From UBA4742 sp037138595 (lineage in GTDB: Bacteria > Actinomycetota > Acidimicrobiia > Acidimicrobiales > Acidimicrobilacustridaceae), in contig JBAXIB010000013.1 in the NCBI GenBank assembly GCA_037138595.1, positions 1 through 64,000 on the forward strand: a stretch of 64,000 nucleotides of DNA, written 5' to 3'. Position numbers and translations under genes: made by a program. The notes beneath the pieces are model-generated. The model saw only the letters and a list, made by a program, of their open reading frames with translations. It did no database searches and was not told where the DNA came from. Shown piece after piece: positions 42,074 through 51,457 of the stretch (within the stretch, counting starts at the first letter, position 1; the number at the start of each line of letters is the position of its first letter).

Positions 42074-43299
42074 CGAGCAGGTGCGCTTCGCCGGACCGGA
42101 ACGCTCAATAATTGTCGAGTCAGAAACGTCGGCCGCCATTCCAGGTCGTCATGGGCGAGTTCAAGATCAGGGAAGCGCTCGAGAATCTTGGAGATGGCGA
42201 CTTGGCCCTCGAGTCGCCCAAGCGCGGCGCCCAAACAGAAGTGCATGCCTTTCCCGAATGCCAGGTGGGGCTTTGGCTCACGTCGCAGATTGAGTCGGTC
42301 GGGATCGTCGAAAGCATCGGGGTCGTGATTTGCCGAACCAAGAAGCAATCGGACTGGAACGCCCGTTTCGAGTTCCACACCACCAAGAACGATGGGCTCC
42401 TCGGACCATCGTCCTCCGCCGGAGGCAACATGCAGCGGGCTTTCGAAACGCAGGAGTTCTTCGATCGCGGGGCCGATGAGTTCGGGATCACTGCGAAGGA
42501 TCTCGGCTTGGTCCGGTGTGCGAAGCAGTTCTCGCATCCCGGTTGAAATCAGACTCATGGTGGTGTCATGGCCGGCGATCAACAACAACATAATCATCCC
42601 GATGACTTCATCGTGGCTGAGGTGTTGGCCGTCGTCTTCGGCGGCTATCAGTGCCGAAACTAGGTCATCGCCTGGGCGAGCGAGTCGCTGTTCGACCAGT
42701 TCTTCGCAGTAGGCGCGAAACTCGGTGGCTGCTTCATTGGCGGCGGGAAGTGCTTCCCATGCCATCGGCAACTCGTCGAATGCCGTAATTGCCGTGCTCC
42801 AGCGATGAAGTTCTGACCAATCGGCATCGGCGACGCCGAGCAGATGGGTGATCGTAAGCACCGGAAGCGGCTCGGCAATCTCATGTAACAAGTCAAACTC
42901 ACCGAGCGGTTCGAGTCGATCGAGAATGTCATCAGTTAGTTGCTCAAGGTGCGGTCGCAACTGTGCGATTCGTCCGCGGGTGAATGCTTTGGAAACCAAC
43001 GCGCGCACTCGAGTGTGGTCAGGTGGATCAAGGAACAACAACGTTGCTTCGCCGAGCATGCGCATCGCCGGAACCGCGACCTCGCCCAGCGCTTCGCGCC
43101 ACGGCGACGGCGTGGAAACCGTGAATCGGTCGTCGCGCAGGCACGCGTCGACGTCGTCGTAACGCGACACGATGTATCCGATGTCGGGGTGACGATAAAT
43201 GGGTGCTTGCTGACGAAGCGCGGCGTACCACGGGTACGGGTTCGTTCGGAATCCAGCATCACGCGGATCCCAGTCTGTGACATCAAGTGCGGAAGCCAT
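42070..43299 (-). CDS. Cytochrome P450
   Basis: 409 residues, soluble actinobacterial type. I-helix oxygen motif AGHDTT (242-247), ExxR as E281-L-L-R284, heme-binding loop FGKGMHFCLGAAL with axial Cys355, and LDPPDHTRVRALVSKAFT in the B-C region. The size and motifs match CYP107-like hydroxylases. It needs ferredoxin and reductase partners; none are nearby. ATG 43299 lies six bases downstream of TAGCCT on the minus strand, so its mRNA is likely leaderless. The substrate is unknown; convergence on the two hydrolase genes suggests a shared degradative or modifying role. Confidence 0.93.
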   Translation of the reverse strand: MASALDVTDWDPRDAGFRTNPYPWYAALRQQAPIYRHPDIGYIVSRYDDVDACLRDDRFTVSTPSPWREALGEVAVPAMRMLGEATLLFLDPPDHTRVRALVSKAFTRGRIAQLRPHLEQLTDDILDRLEPLGEFDLLHEIAEPLPVLTITHLLGVADADWSELHRWSTAITAFDELPMAWEALPAANEAATEFRAYCEELVEQRLARPGDDLVSALIAAEDDGQHLSHDEVIGMIMLLLIAGHDTTMSLISTGMRELLRTPDQAEILRSDPELIGPAIEELLRFESPLHVASGGGRWSEEPIVLGGVELETGVPVRLLLGSANHDPDAFDDPDRLNLRREPKPHLAFGKGMHFCLGAALGRLEGQVAISKILERFPDLELAHDDLEWRPTFLTRQLLSVPVRRSAPAR

Positions 43300-43305
43300 G
43301 TGCGC

Positions 43306-43311
43306 AGGCTA
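43306..43311 (-). promoter_or_regulatory. -10 element of the P450 gene
   Basis: TAGCCT on the minus strand, six bases before the ATG at 43299, with no ribosome binding site. Confidence 0.45.
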
Positions 43312-43389
43312 GAAGATCGACGCAGTCGACGAACACCAAAGCCGTCGGACAATCGGGCCGTCACGTGCATCGATCACAACCCGTAAGTG

Positions 43390-43644
43390 CTACTCGGATT
43401 CGGTACCGCTGCCTTGGTCCAATTCGGCAACGATTCGAGTTACTTCGGTCTTTGCCTCGTCAAGGCGACCTTGGCAGGTTCTGACCAATTCGCCCGCCCG
43501 CTTCACCTGAGCTCCGAGGCGATCGATGTCGACCTCGCCGTCTTCGAGTTCGACCAAAATCGATTCGAGTTCCGCCATTGCCTCGGCATACCCCGGGTTA
43601 TTCGGCTGTCCATCAACTGGTTTTGTTGTCGCTGCTTTGGTCAC
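43390..43644 (-). CDS. xseB: Exodeoxyribonuclease VII small subunit
   Basis: 84 residues, starting with GTG 43644 preceded by AAGGAG at a 7-base spacing. YAEAMAELESILVELEDGEVDIDRL is the classic XseB helix, followed by VKRAGELVRTCQGRLDEAKTEV. XseB binds the C-terminal coiled coil of XseA in several copies to form the single-strand-specific exonuclease. The reading frame stays open far upstream (to 44196) but only inside xseA on the same strand, with no conserved sequence. The gene overlaps the 3' end of xseA by 32 bp in another frame, as expected for a subunit pair. Confidence 0.9.
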   Translation of the reverse strand: MTKAATTKPVDGQPNNPGYAEAMAELESILVELEDGEVDIDRLGAQVKRAGELVRTCQGRLDEAKTEVTRIVAELDQGSGTESE

Positions 43645-44905
43645 GGTCGGTCTCCTTGCTAGGCGATGCGGTTTGTTCGCTGACACGGCTTTTGAATGTG
43701 CCGTCGACGAGCGTGGTGAAAAGTTCGGTGTCTGGTTGAAGGTCGTTAACCGACCGCACCAACGTTCCCGACAGAGTTCGCGTGATCGACCAGCCACGTC
43801 GCAAAGCACGCTGGGGGTCGAGGGCGAGCGCTCGAGTCTCGATCGAAGTAAGCCGGATACGTGCGTGGTCGATGCTTCGAGACGCCGTTCGGGTGAGACG
43901 TCGAGATGTCTCAGCAATCCGGACGTCAGACGCCACGATGGCGGACTGTGCGGCGCGAACTGATGCCGCGCTCGCCCGATGTAACTGGTGTTGTTCGTCG
44001 TCAAGACGGCGTACCGCTCGCGCCGTAATTGTCGCCCACGTGCCAGCGACCTGATCACGAAATTCGCTTGCGATGCGCACCAATGCGGCCGCGCATGCGG
44101 TGGGCGTCTTGCTCGCGGTGTGGGCCACGAAATCGGCGACGCTGGTATCGATCTCGTGGCCGATCCCGGTAAACACGGGCACCGACAACCCAGCAATGGT
44201 TCGGGCGATCGCTTCGCTGTCGAACGCGACTAAGTCCGTCTTTGCTCCGCCACCTCGGACCAATGCGATGACTTCGACGCCGCGTCCAGCAAGTTGGGTG
44301 AGGGCGTGCACGATGGACATTTCCGCTTCGGCGCCTTGGACTCGCACGTCGATGGCGTCAACGTCCCATGCCAGTCCGCTGGTGGTGAGCTCATGAAGAA
44401 AATCTGCTTCGGCGGCACTTCCTTGACTAGTGACGAGGCCGATCCGAACCGGTCGGACGGGAAGCACCAGGAGACCGTTTTGCTCGAGCAACTTCTCGGT
44501 GCGAAGGGTCGCGAGGATGCGATCTCGCTCGCTCGCCATGCGCCCGAGCGTGAATTCGGGGTCGATGGCGCTCATTCGAACTTGCAAGCGACCTTGCTGG
44601 CCATAAATCGCGACTTGGCCTCGAAGTCGAATTTCGACTCCGTCGGTCATTCGCATGTCGCCAACTCGATTGAGAGTGGCATTGACCGATTCGCGTACCC
44701 GGGAAAACAACGTGATGGGAATTTGGGCGACGGGTGGTGACCCCGGTTCGCCGGGCTCGACGAGCTGAAAATACACATGGCCAGCCGCGGACCGATTGAG
44801 CGAGCTGATCTCGCCTTGGATCCAAACTTCGGTGGGGAAGCGGGTGTCCAACGCTTGTTGGATCGCCGTTGTCAGATCGCTGACGGAAAAGGTGGTCTCA
44901 TCCAC
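43613..44905 (-). CDS. xseA: Exodeoxyribonuclease VII large subunit
   Basis: 430 residues. An N-terminal OB-fold domain has FSVSDLTTAIQQAL, VWIQGEISSLNRSAAGHVYFQL. The nuclease domain has RIGLVTSQGSAAEADFLHEL, RGGGAKTDLVAFDSE, PVFTGIGHEIDTSVADFVA and TPTACAAALV, then a long helical C-terminal coil to about residue 390. The enzyme degrades single-stranded DNA during repair. GTG 44905 was chosen because TACGGT lies seven bases upstream on the minus strand, with no Shine-Dalgarno. The ATG at 44965 would add 20 residues not seen in the family. Confidence 0.93.
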   Translation of the reverse strand: MDETTFSVSDLTTAIQQALDTRFPTEVWIQGEISSLNRSAAGHVYFQLVEPGEPGSPPVAQIPITLFSRVRESVNATLNRVGDMRMTDGVEIRLRGQVAIYGQQGRLQVRMSAIDPEFTLGRMASERDRILATLRTEKLLEQNGLLVLPVRPVRIGLVTSQGSAAEADFLHELTTSGLAWDVDAIDVRVQGAEAEMSIVHALTQLAGRGVEVIALVRGGGAKTDLVAFDSEAIARTIAGLSVPVFTGIGHEIDTSVADFVAHTASKTPTACAAALVRIASEFRDQVAGTWATITARAVRRLDDEQHQLHRASAASVRAAQSAIVASDVRIAETSRRLTRTASRSIDHARIRLTSIETRALALDPQRALRRGWSITRTLSGTLVRSVNDLQPDTELFTTLVDGTFKSRVSEQTASPSKETDRDQSSDNKTS

Positions 44906-44912
44906 GACCCCG

Positions 44913-44981
44913 ACCGTAGTGGCCGCGCAGACGCGTGCCCGCCCGGTTGTCGTCGATCCCGCCACGATGCGCGCCTACCAT
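44913..44981. promoter_or_regulatory. Divergent leaderless promoters of xseA and the GH36 gene
   Basis: TACGGT (44913-44918 on minus) is seven bases from the xseA GTG (44905) and TACCAT (44976-44981 on plus) seven bases from the GH36 GTG (44989). The start codons are 83 bp apart. Confidence 0.5.
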
Positions 44982-44988
44982 CCGAGTC

Positions 44989-46758
44989 GTGCAGCTCGAA
45001 CTGGCAAGAATTGAACTCACTGGGGACACAATTGGATCATCGAATCTCGCCGATTCGGTGGTGCGTATTGGCCCAATCGAGGTGCGAGTCGTGACGTCGG
45101 CTTCGTCGACGATCAAATCGGGAAGCAGGGCGACCCAACTGGCGTGGACTATCACCAATCTTGGCGAAGACTCGATGCGGGTGCGTTCAGTGGCGCAAGT
45201 TTTTCGTGTCGCGGACCTGACTGGTCCACTGCGAATGTTTCGCAACGGCTATCAGTCCTGGACCCCAAGTGGAGTGGCCACGTTTGGGATCGACCACGAT
45301 CAGTCGTTGGCCCGCGGATCGCTAGAGATGGTGCGCGCAATCCATCACGCTGACCCGGCAGTCGCGCAACCAGGCGAGTTGCGATCGGAGTGGGTGTCAG
45401 TACTGAACCAAGCAGTTGGTCGGCCGCTGTTAGTTGGTTTTGACGGCGGTGATCGGCACGACGGCACGCTTCGCCTCCGCGTTGGCGAAGTCGGAACTGA
45501 GCTATGGGCCGAGGCATTTCTCGGCGATCTCGTCATCACTTCAGGTGAAACTCGCGACCTTCACACGGTGTTGCTGATTGAGGCTAACGAACACGAATCA
45601 GCATCGGATCTCCTCGAACAATGGGCCGACGTCGTGGGTCGCAATGCCGTGGCCCGCGTCGATGCTCCCTATCAGGTGGGGTGGTGCTCGTGGTACCACT
45701 ACTTCCATGACATAACCGAGCGTGCGCTCCGATCGAATTTGGCTCACGCCGCGGACTGGCCATTTGATGTCTTCCAACTCGATGATGGCTATCAGTCGGC
45801 CATCGGCGATTGGTTGACGACCAACGATCGTTTTCCTTCCGACCTCGGTGCCATCGCCGCGAGCATCGCTGCCGAAGGTCGTACTCCCGGGCTGTGGCTG
45901 GCACCGTTTATCGTGGCCCCTGATTCGCAGGTCGCATCGCGCCACCCCGATTGGCTGGCGCGTTCAGCCAACGGTGACCCATTGATCGGCATGTTTAATC
46001 CGCCGTGGGGTGGCGGCCAGAGCGGGTTTATGTGGTCGCTCGATACCACCAACCCTGCCGTGATCTCGCACCTTGAAACCGTGGCGCGCGAATTGCGGTC
46101 GGCCGGATTCGACTACTTAAAACTGGATTTCACTTTTGCGCCCAGTTTTGACGGGGTCTGGTCGGATGCGGGCCAAACGCCGGCGCAACGAGTGCGGGCC
46201 GGCTTCGACGCGATTCGACGCGGTGCGGGCAATGACGCATTCCTTCTCGGTTGCGGTGTGCCACTATCGAATGTGGTTGGAGTCGTTGACGGAAATCGAA
46301 TCGGTGCTGACGTCGCGCCATCATGGGAGTTCACCAACTGGGAAGCAGCGTTGCCAGGATACGAGCGCGCGCTGCCAGCAACGGTTCACGCGTGGCAGAA
46401 CACGTTGGCGCGAAGTTTCATGCATCGAAAGCTTTGGCTTAATGACCCTGACTGTTTGATGCTCCGCGAGTCCGAGACGGCAATGTCGAAAGCCACCATC
46501 CGTACTTGGGCACACGCCGTTGCAGTGTCGGGCGGCATGGCGCTTGTCTCCGATGACCTCGCGCTATTGGACGGTGAATCACGCAAGTTGCTCAATGAGG
46601 TCATTGAACTTGGTCGGCTGAGCGACAGCGCCGCGATTGCCGGTTCGCCGGCGCGGTGTCAGGACTTGTTACGCCATGAAGTTGCGCGCGAATTCGAATC
46701 GGCTGGGGCACGATTGTCGGCTGACCCGAACGATGGGACCTCTACCCTCGACCGGTAA
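44989..46758 (+). CDS. Alpha-galactosidase, glycoside hydrolase family 36
   Basis: 589 residues, cytoplasmic. Family core: VGWCSWYHYFHDITE, FDVFQLDDGYQSAIGDW, GLWLAPFIVAPDS, FDYLKLDF with the nucleophile Asp, and NRIGADVAPSW with the acid/base Asp. These match GH36 (melibiase); an N-terminal beta-sandwich domain precedes the barrel. It removes terminal alpha-galactosyl groups from oligosaccharides. The GTG start sits seven bases after TACCAT and is preferred to the ATG at 44935. No sugar transporter is adjacent, so the substrate must enter by other routes. It could belong with the GH3 enzyme to scattered oligosaccharide catabolism. Confidence 0.9.
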   Translation: MQLELARIELTGDTIGSSNLADSVVRIGPIEVRVVTSASSTIKSGSRATQLAWTITNLGEDSMRVRSVAQVFRVADLTGPLRMFRNGYQSWTPSGVATFGIDHDQSLARGSLEMVRAIHHADPAVAQPGELRSEWVSVLNQAVGRPLLVGFDGGDRHDGTLRLRVGEVGTELWAEAFLGDLVITSGETRDLHTVLLIEANEHESASDLLEQWADVVGRNAVARVDAPYQVGWCSWYHYFHDITERALRSNLAHAADWPFDVFQLDDGYQSAIGDWLTTNDRFPSDLGAIAASIAAEGRTPGLWLAPFIVAPDSQVASRHPDWLARSANGDPLIGMFNPPWGGGQSGFMWSLDTTNPAVISHLETVARELRSAGFDYLKLDFTFAPSFDGVWSDAGQTPAQRVRAGFDAIRRGAGNDAFLLGCGVPLSNVVGVVDGNRIGADVAPSWEFTNWEAALPGYERALPATVHAWQNTLARSFMHRKLWLNDPDCLMLRESETAMSKATIRTWAHAVAVSGGMALVSDDLALLDGESRKLLNEVIELGRLSDSAAIAGSPARCQDLLRHEVAREFESAGARLSADPNDGTSTLDR

Positions 46759-46792
46759 TCACACGTCGAGCGGGTTTGACGTGCGGGGTTTG

Positions 46793-48055
46793 TCAGTTCG
46801 ACGATTGATACTGCAGCGTAAGGGGCGGAAACGCATCAGCAATTGCTGGGCCTAAACCCACCGGTTCGCTGTCGATGCCAAACACCGATCGCAATTGAGC
46901 GACGACGAAGTGCCGAGGCACTTCCCAAACCTGCTTGACGTCGGGGTAATTGCCGCCGGCAGCGCAGCCATCGTTGAACAGTCCGGCGATAGTCGGCGGC
47001 ACATTGATGCCGACTTTGCCCGCAATTACGATGAGCCCACCTTGGTCAGCGCCGATCAAGCAAATATCGCTGACGCTGTTATGCCCCGCACCATCGATGA
47101 CCACCAGCCGTTTGGGTGTGGTCATCGCGTCATAAATCGGCTGCAAACGACTCAGGGGAATGACTTGATCGTTTCCACCGGTGATGATCATCCCGGGCTT
47201 GTCGGGCATGGCACCGGCCGGAATGGTGGTGGTGGCCGATGGGTCGCTTCCGGCGGGAGCCTGGATCAGGCATCCGGCGGCCGAGGTCACCGGAGGTGTC
47301 GTCGATTTCGGGGCGCCGGTGCCGCCGCCGTCAAGAGCAATGAAGGTTGACACGCTGGGATCTTCGGCGGTGGCAACCGCAGCCGCGGCCCCCGCAGAAT
47401 GTCCGAGTGTCGCGACTCGAGACGGGTCCATCGTGCCATGCAGGATGGAGGCTGAGTCATTGTTTTTGCCCAGCGCGAAATCTCGGGCCCCAAGCAGAAC
47501 TTTCGCGTCATCGCTGTATTTCACGCATTGGGTCACGCCGGCTAGCAAACCCCGCTCGGTATGGTCGGGAGCGATAACAACGAATCCCCAGCTCGCAAGG
47601 TGCGTGAGGAGAAACGCGTACATCGTTGGGTAACCCGAAAAGCCGTGGCTGAACAACACGATCGGGAACGGCCCCGCGGGACTCGCGGTGATATCGCGAA
47701 ATGCGTCGGTTTCATAGCGTGGATCGATGGCATCGGGGATGACACTTTTCAAACCGTCGGGCAACAACGTGGAGATACGAAACACGTCTTTGCTGTGTCC
47801 TGCTTCGGCGCCTTTGTCGGCGGGATACCAAACTTCAACTTTGCGACCATCCATATCGAGGGTGGTCACGCCTGGGGTGTAGGGCCCTGCGGTTTCATAG
47901 GCGGGTTGGCTGTCATTGACGGCCGCTGTCTCTTGGGTCGACGCTGAATCACTGGAATTGGTCTTCGCCGAACTGCAACCAGTCGCGAAGACGGTGATGG
48001 TCAGTGCAACGACGATCGCAACTTTGGCCCTTTTCACCTTGATCTGCATGGACAT
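46793..48055 (-). CDS. Lipoprotein alpha/beta hydrolase (PAF-acetylhydrolase/chlorophyllase-like)
   Basis: 420 residues. The signal peptide (KVKRAKVAIVVALTITVF) ends in ATGC, a lipobox, so the mature protein is anchored by Cys outside the membrane. A Ser/Thr/Asp-rich linker follows. The hydrolase domain has FPIVLFSHGFSGYPTMYAFL (oxyanion loop), the nucleophile ATLGHSAGAAAAVA, and a probable catalytic His in DGAGHNSVSD. The pattern resembles PAF-acetylhydrolase isoform II and dienelactone hydrolase-like esterases. ATG 48055 has CGGGGGA upstream; ATG 48049 is an alternative. It is convergent with the GH36 gene. The natural ester is unknown. Confidence 0.8.
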   Translation of the reverse strand: MSMQIKVKRAKVAIVVALTITVFATGCSSAKTNSSDSASTQETAAVNDSQPAYETAGPYTPGVTTLDMDGRKVEVWYPADKGAEAGHSKDVFRISTLLPDGLKSVIPDAIDPRYETDAFRDITASPAGPFPIVLFSHGFSGYPTMYAFLLTHLASWGFVVIAPDHTERGLLAGVTQCVKYSDDAKVLLGARDFALGKNNDSASILHGTMDPSRVATLGHSAGAAAAVATAEDPSVSTFIALDGGGTGAPKSTTPPVTSAAGCLIQAPAGSDPSATTTIPAGAMPDKPGMIITGGNDQVIPLSRLQPIYDAMTTPKRLVVIDGAGHNSVSDICLIGADQGGLIVIAGKVGINVPPTIAGLFNDGCAAGGNYPDVKQVWEVPRHFVVAQLRSVFGIDSEPVGLGPAIADAFPPLTLQYQSSN

Positions 48056-48157
48056 AAATACGTTCCCCCGTGTTTTACCGTGTGGGTAGCCTAAGACAAG
48101 CGAATCGTCATTGCTTAGCTCAACTCGCGCAACCGACGAGGTCAATGTTCCGCCCGA

Positions 48158-50047
48158 TTAGGGAGCGAGAGTCACTGGCGAGACCGGATTCGATTCGCCG
48201 CGCAGCAGGGTGCGATAAAGGTCGGCATAGAGGCGTTCAGCATCGAGAAGTTCCTGATGGGTACCTCGCTCGACGATTTGACCTTGTTCGAGTACCAAGA
48301 TTTGGTCGGCTGCGGTAATGGTTGACAGCCGATGAGCAATCACAATCGAAGTCCTACCGGCGAGAGCGGTGGTGAGCGCATCTTGCACCAACTGTTCATT
48401 TTCTGAATCGAGATGGCTCGTTGCTTCATCCAGAATGACTACGGCAGGATCTTTCAACAACATGCGAGCAATCGCGAGGCGCTGTTTTTCGCCCCCAGAG
48501 AGGCGATGGCCGCGTTCACCGACGAGGGTGTCGTACCCCTCGGGAAGCGCGGCGATGACGTCATGAATTTGTGCAGCGCGGCACGCTTCGACGATTTCTT
48601 CGGTGGTGGCTCCGGGGCGGGCGTATTGCAGGTTGGACAAAATCGTTTCGTGGAACAAGTGAGGGTCTTGGCTCACCACTCCGATCGCGTCATGAAGTGA
48701 CTGTTGAGTCAGATTTTTGACGTCGATGCCATCGACGCGAATCGCGCCAGATGTCACGTCATAGAGGCGTGGGATGAGCGAGCTGATCGTGGTTTTTCCG
48801 GCGCCTGATGGCCCTACGAGTGCCACCAACTGGCCCGGTTCGATGATCGCGGAAATGCCTTTCAGGACCGGCTCACCCGGAAGGTCGGAAAGGGGCCGGC
48901 CGCCTTCGGCTTCAAGTGATGCCAGAGACACCGTGCTGGCTGCCGGATAGGCGAACCACACGTCATCGAACTCGATGCGACCGGTCGGATCGATCAGATC
49001 AACCGCTCCCGGGCGATCAGCGATGGCGTTGGCGAGGTCGAGAATCTCGAAGACACGATCAAACGAGACAAACGCCGTCATGATGTCCACTCGCGCATTG
49101 GTCAGCGAGGTGAGTGGGTTGTAGATCTGCGTCACGAACGCGGCCATTGCGACGAGCGTTCCAAGTTCGATGGCACCGGAGATCACCAGGTTGCCGCCGA
49201 TTCCGTACACCGCAGCAGTGCCAATCGCGCCCACGAGACCTAGTGCAATAAAAAACGTTCGGCCATACATCGCGCCGCGAATTCCGATGTCACGTACTTG
49301 GCCGGCTCGATCGCCGAACGCGTCAGCCTCGGATTCATAACTACCGAACAGTTTCACCAACAGGGCGCCCGAGACATTGAGCCGTTCAGTCATCTGCGTA
49401 CTCATGGCCGCATTGAGCTCGAAACTCTTGCGGGTAATGGCTTGCATCTTGCGCCCGATTCGTTTGGCCGGGATGACGAAAATGGGCAACAACACGAGTG
49501 CGACCAGCGTGATTTGCCATTGCAAGATGAACATCGCGGTGAGGGTCGTGATCAACACGACGACGTTTGAAACAACGGTGCCGAGCGTTCCGGTTACGGC
49601 GCGTTGTGCTCCGATGACGTCATTGTTCATTCGACTGATTAGCGAACCAGTTTGAGTCCGGGTAAAGAACGCGAGCGGCAGGCGCTGGACATGGTCGAAC
49701 AACTTGATACGCAAGTCGAAGATCACGCCTTCACCGATGCGAGACGACCACCAACGGTCAAAAAATGACAATGCAGCGGTAGTGATCGCGGCTAAGACGA
49801 TGAGGGCGGCAAGTCGGGTCACCTTCTGGTGGTCTCCACTGGGAATCGCATCGATGATCTGCTTGAACAGCAATACCGGGACGAGGGCGACAAGTGCTTC
49901 GAGCACGATGATGATGAGGAAACCAATAAGCATCAGTCGATAGGGCCGAGCGAACTGCAAAACCCGCCGAACCAAGCCGTTGCTGAGGGTTGCGCCTTTG
50001 ATCGATGCCGGATCTGAGCCGATCATCATGTGCGGAGACATTTGCAT
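48158..50047 (-). CDS. MsbA-type ABC exporter (fused permease and ATPase)
   Basis: 629 residues. A six-helix membrane domain (about 30-330) precedes the ATPase: Walker A VGPSGAGKTTISSL, Q-loop GVVSQDPHLFHE, signature LSGGEKQRLAIARMLL, Walker B AVVILDEATSHLD and H-loop VIAHRLSTI. It is a half-transporter that forms a homodimer or heterodimer; no partner gene is adjacent. Lipids, peptides or drugs are typical substrates; none can be chosen. The start has several ATGs (50047, 50041 and later). TAACCT nine bases before 50047 supports the first. Confidence 0.92.
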   Translation of the reverse strand: MQMSPHMMIGSDPASIKGATLSNGLVRRVLQFARPYRLMLIGFLIIIVLEALVALVPVLLFKQIIDAIPSGDHQKVTRLAALIVLAAITTAALSFFDRWWSSRIGEGVIFDLRIKLFDHVQRLPLAFFTRTQTGSLISRMNNDVIGAQRAVTGTLGTVVSNVVVLITTLTAMFILQWQITLVALVLLPIFVIPAKRIGRKMQAITRKSFELNAAMSTQMTERLNVSGALLVKLFGSYESEADAFGDRAGQVRDIGIRGAMYGRTFFIALGLVGAIGTAAVYGIGGNLVISGAIELGTLVAMAAFVTQIYNPLTSLTNARVDIMTAFVSFDRVFEILDLANAIADRPGAVDLIDPTGRIEFDDVWFAYPAASTVSLASLEAEGGRPLSDLPGEPVLKGISAIIEPGQLVALVGPSGAGKTTISSLIPRLYDVTSGAIRVDGIDVKNLTQQSLHDAIGVVSQDPHLFHETILSNLQYARPGATTEEIVEACRAAQIHDVIAALPEGYDTLVGERGHRLSGGEKQRLAIARMLLKDPAVVILDEATSHLDSENEQLVQDALTTALAGRTSIVIAHRLSTITAADQILVLEQGQIVERGTHQELLDAERLYADLYRTLLRGESNPVSPVTLAP

Positions 50048-50104
50048 GAGGAGGACAGGTTACGGCTTGCTGGCGGCGAACCCGACGGGCAGTGCGACGC
50101 GACA

Positions 50105-50128
50105 AGGGGCCGGCTTGCGCCGACCCCT
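50105..50128 (-). terminator. Terminator-like hairpin after tRNA-Ser(CGA)
   Basis: AGGGGTCGGC on the minus strand pairs (one G-U) with its partner across a 4-base loop, just downstream of the tRNA 3' end at 50135. Confidence 0.6.
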
Positions 50129-50134
50129 CACGAG

Positions 50135-50221
50135 CGGAAGGTAAGGGATTCGAACCCTTGGAGAGCCGTAGCCCTCAATGACTTTCGAGGCCATCCCATT
50201 CGTCCGCTCTGGCAACCTTCC
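50135..50221 (-). tRNA. tRNA-Ser (anticodon CGA)
   Basis: 87 nt, read on the minus strand. The acceptor arms GGAAGGT and ACCTTCC pair perfectly with discriminator G. The anticodon loop CTCGAAA gives CGA, read for UCG. A long variable arm (class II) and T-loop GGTTCGAATCC are present. No CCA is encoded. It lies between the ABC exporter gene and tadA. Confidence 0.93.
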
Positions 50222-50290
50222 GTCGACGAGGTTAGCCGCGGCCGTTCGGCCCCGGCGACGGCGGTCGAGGAACCGCGCAGGTCGGCTGAG

Positions 50291-50737
50291 TTAGCGACGA
50301 GTGGCGAAGAACGCAGTAAGCAACTCTCCGCACTCGTCAGCTGCGACATCAGCCTTCACGTCGAACTCGTGATTGAGGCGAGGGTCTGACCCGATGCCAT
50401 AGAGCGATACCACCGCGCCGGCTTTGAGGTCGCGTGCGCCGAACACCAATCGTAAGACGCGTGCATTGATTAACGCGCCGGCACACATGGCGCAGGGTTC
50501 AAGGGTGACGACCAATGTCGCTTGGTCAAGGCGCCACGATCCGGTAGCAGCGGCCGCATCGTGAAGTGCCAACACCTCAGCATGGGCAGTCGGGTCGTGA
50601 GTGAGTTCGCGTTCGTTATGGCGTCGAGCGACGACGATGCCGTCAATGAGCACGACTGCACCAACCGGTACGTCATCATGATCCTGGGCAGCCCGCGCCT
50701 CGTCCAAGGCAATCGCCATCGCTTCGAGGTCATCCAT
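50291..50737 (-). CDS. tadA: tRNA-specific adenosine deaminase
   Basis: 148 residues. Zinc deaminase motifs: THDPTAHAEVLALHDAA with the catalytic His-Ala-Glu, and LEPCAMCAGALINARV with two zinc cysteines (PCAMC). MAIALDEARAAQDHDDVPVGAV is the typical N-terminal helix and strand. The enzyme deaminates A34 to inosine in tRNA-Arg(ACG), an essential wobble modification. TAACCT lies eight bases before the ATG, so the transcript may be leaderless or nearly so. It sits next to a tRNA-Ser gene, but functional linkage is not implied. Confidence 0.93.
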   Translation of the reverse strand: MDDLEAMAIALDEARAAQDHDDVPVGAVVLIDGIVVARRHNERELTHDPTAHAEVLALHDAAAATGSWRLDQATLVVTLEPCAMCAGALINARVLRLVFGARDLKAGAVVSLYGIGSDPRLNHEFDVKADVAADECGELLTAFFATRR

Positions 50738-50781
50738 GGTCGATGAGGTTACGCGCCCTGACGACGACGTTGTCGAACCGA

Positions 50782-51414
50782 TCAGTACGGAAGCGTGTAA
50801 CTGTTCTCGAGTTCGTCCTGCAAAACAGTGGCAAGGTGGTCGCTGGTGTCGATGACGAGCTCCTCGTCAAGGACTCGGGTCCGGTAGGTCCAACCGTGGG
50901 GCATTGTCAGCCGCTCGCCGAGCGAATCGAGCGAGTCCAATGTGATGGTCGGGTCAACACTGATGCAGTACGCCTGCAAGATGTAGGCCTTGCCCTCCGG
51001 ACTCACCAATTCGAACACAGGCTTGCCGGCATCGAAGAAAAATACCGCTCCACGGTTTACGTAGTTATCGGTGTATGGCTTGATGCCAGGGTTCTCGCCC
51101 AGTTCGACAATCGCGATGCGCCGCATGGTGATCCCGCCGAAGTCGCGGAAGACCGGCTCGACGACATCGACCTTGGTACCGAACCCGTCAAGCGTCCAGT
51201 AACGCGGACCGTTGAGCTTCACCCCAATCGCTCCCATCTCCTTGGCGATGGCATCGGCGTCGAGCGCATCCCAGAGCTCGGCGGGGCAGTCGTTGAGCAA
51301 TTGAGTGCCATAGACCTCTGCCTCGAACTTGCCGTCGCGGGCAAACGCGGCGACCACTTCGCCATAGCGGGTGTTGCGGTGGTCAGTGACCAATCGTTCT
51401 GCAATCGATGTCAT
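50782..51414 (-). CDS. Uncharacterised protein next to a DUF1330-like gene
   Basis: 210 residues, no signal peptide or membrane segment. Start ATG 51414 follows AAGGA with good spacing; the longer frame to 51621 lies inside the upstream gene. Alternating strands and helices are predicted (YWTLDGFGTKVDVVEPVF, RIAIVELGENPG, GKAYILQAYCISVDP), but no known family was recognised. The nearest gene (44 bp upstream) encodes a DUF1330-like protein, and a TetR regulator precedes both, so all three probably form one regulated unit. Function is unknown. Confidence 0.7.
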   Translation of the reverse strand: MTSIAERLVTDHRNTRYGEVVAAFARDGKFEAEVYGTQLLNDCPAELWDALDADAIAKEMGAIGVKLNGPRYWTLDGFGTKVDVVEPVFRDFGGITMRRIAIVELGENPGIKPYTDNYVNRGAVFFFDAGKPVFELVSPEGKAYILQAYCISVDPTITLDSLDSLGERLTMPHGWTYRTRVLDEELVIDTSDHLATVLQDELENSYTLPY

Positions 51415-51457
51415 GTCAGGTTCCTTCTGGTAGTACCGATGGTTGGAAGATTCAGCA

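Noticed and set aside
43645..44196. Long 5' extension of xseB
   Set aside because: It lies inside xseA in another frame; the AAGGAG-GTG start at 43644 gives the normal XseB length.
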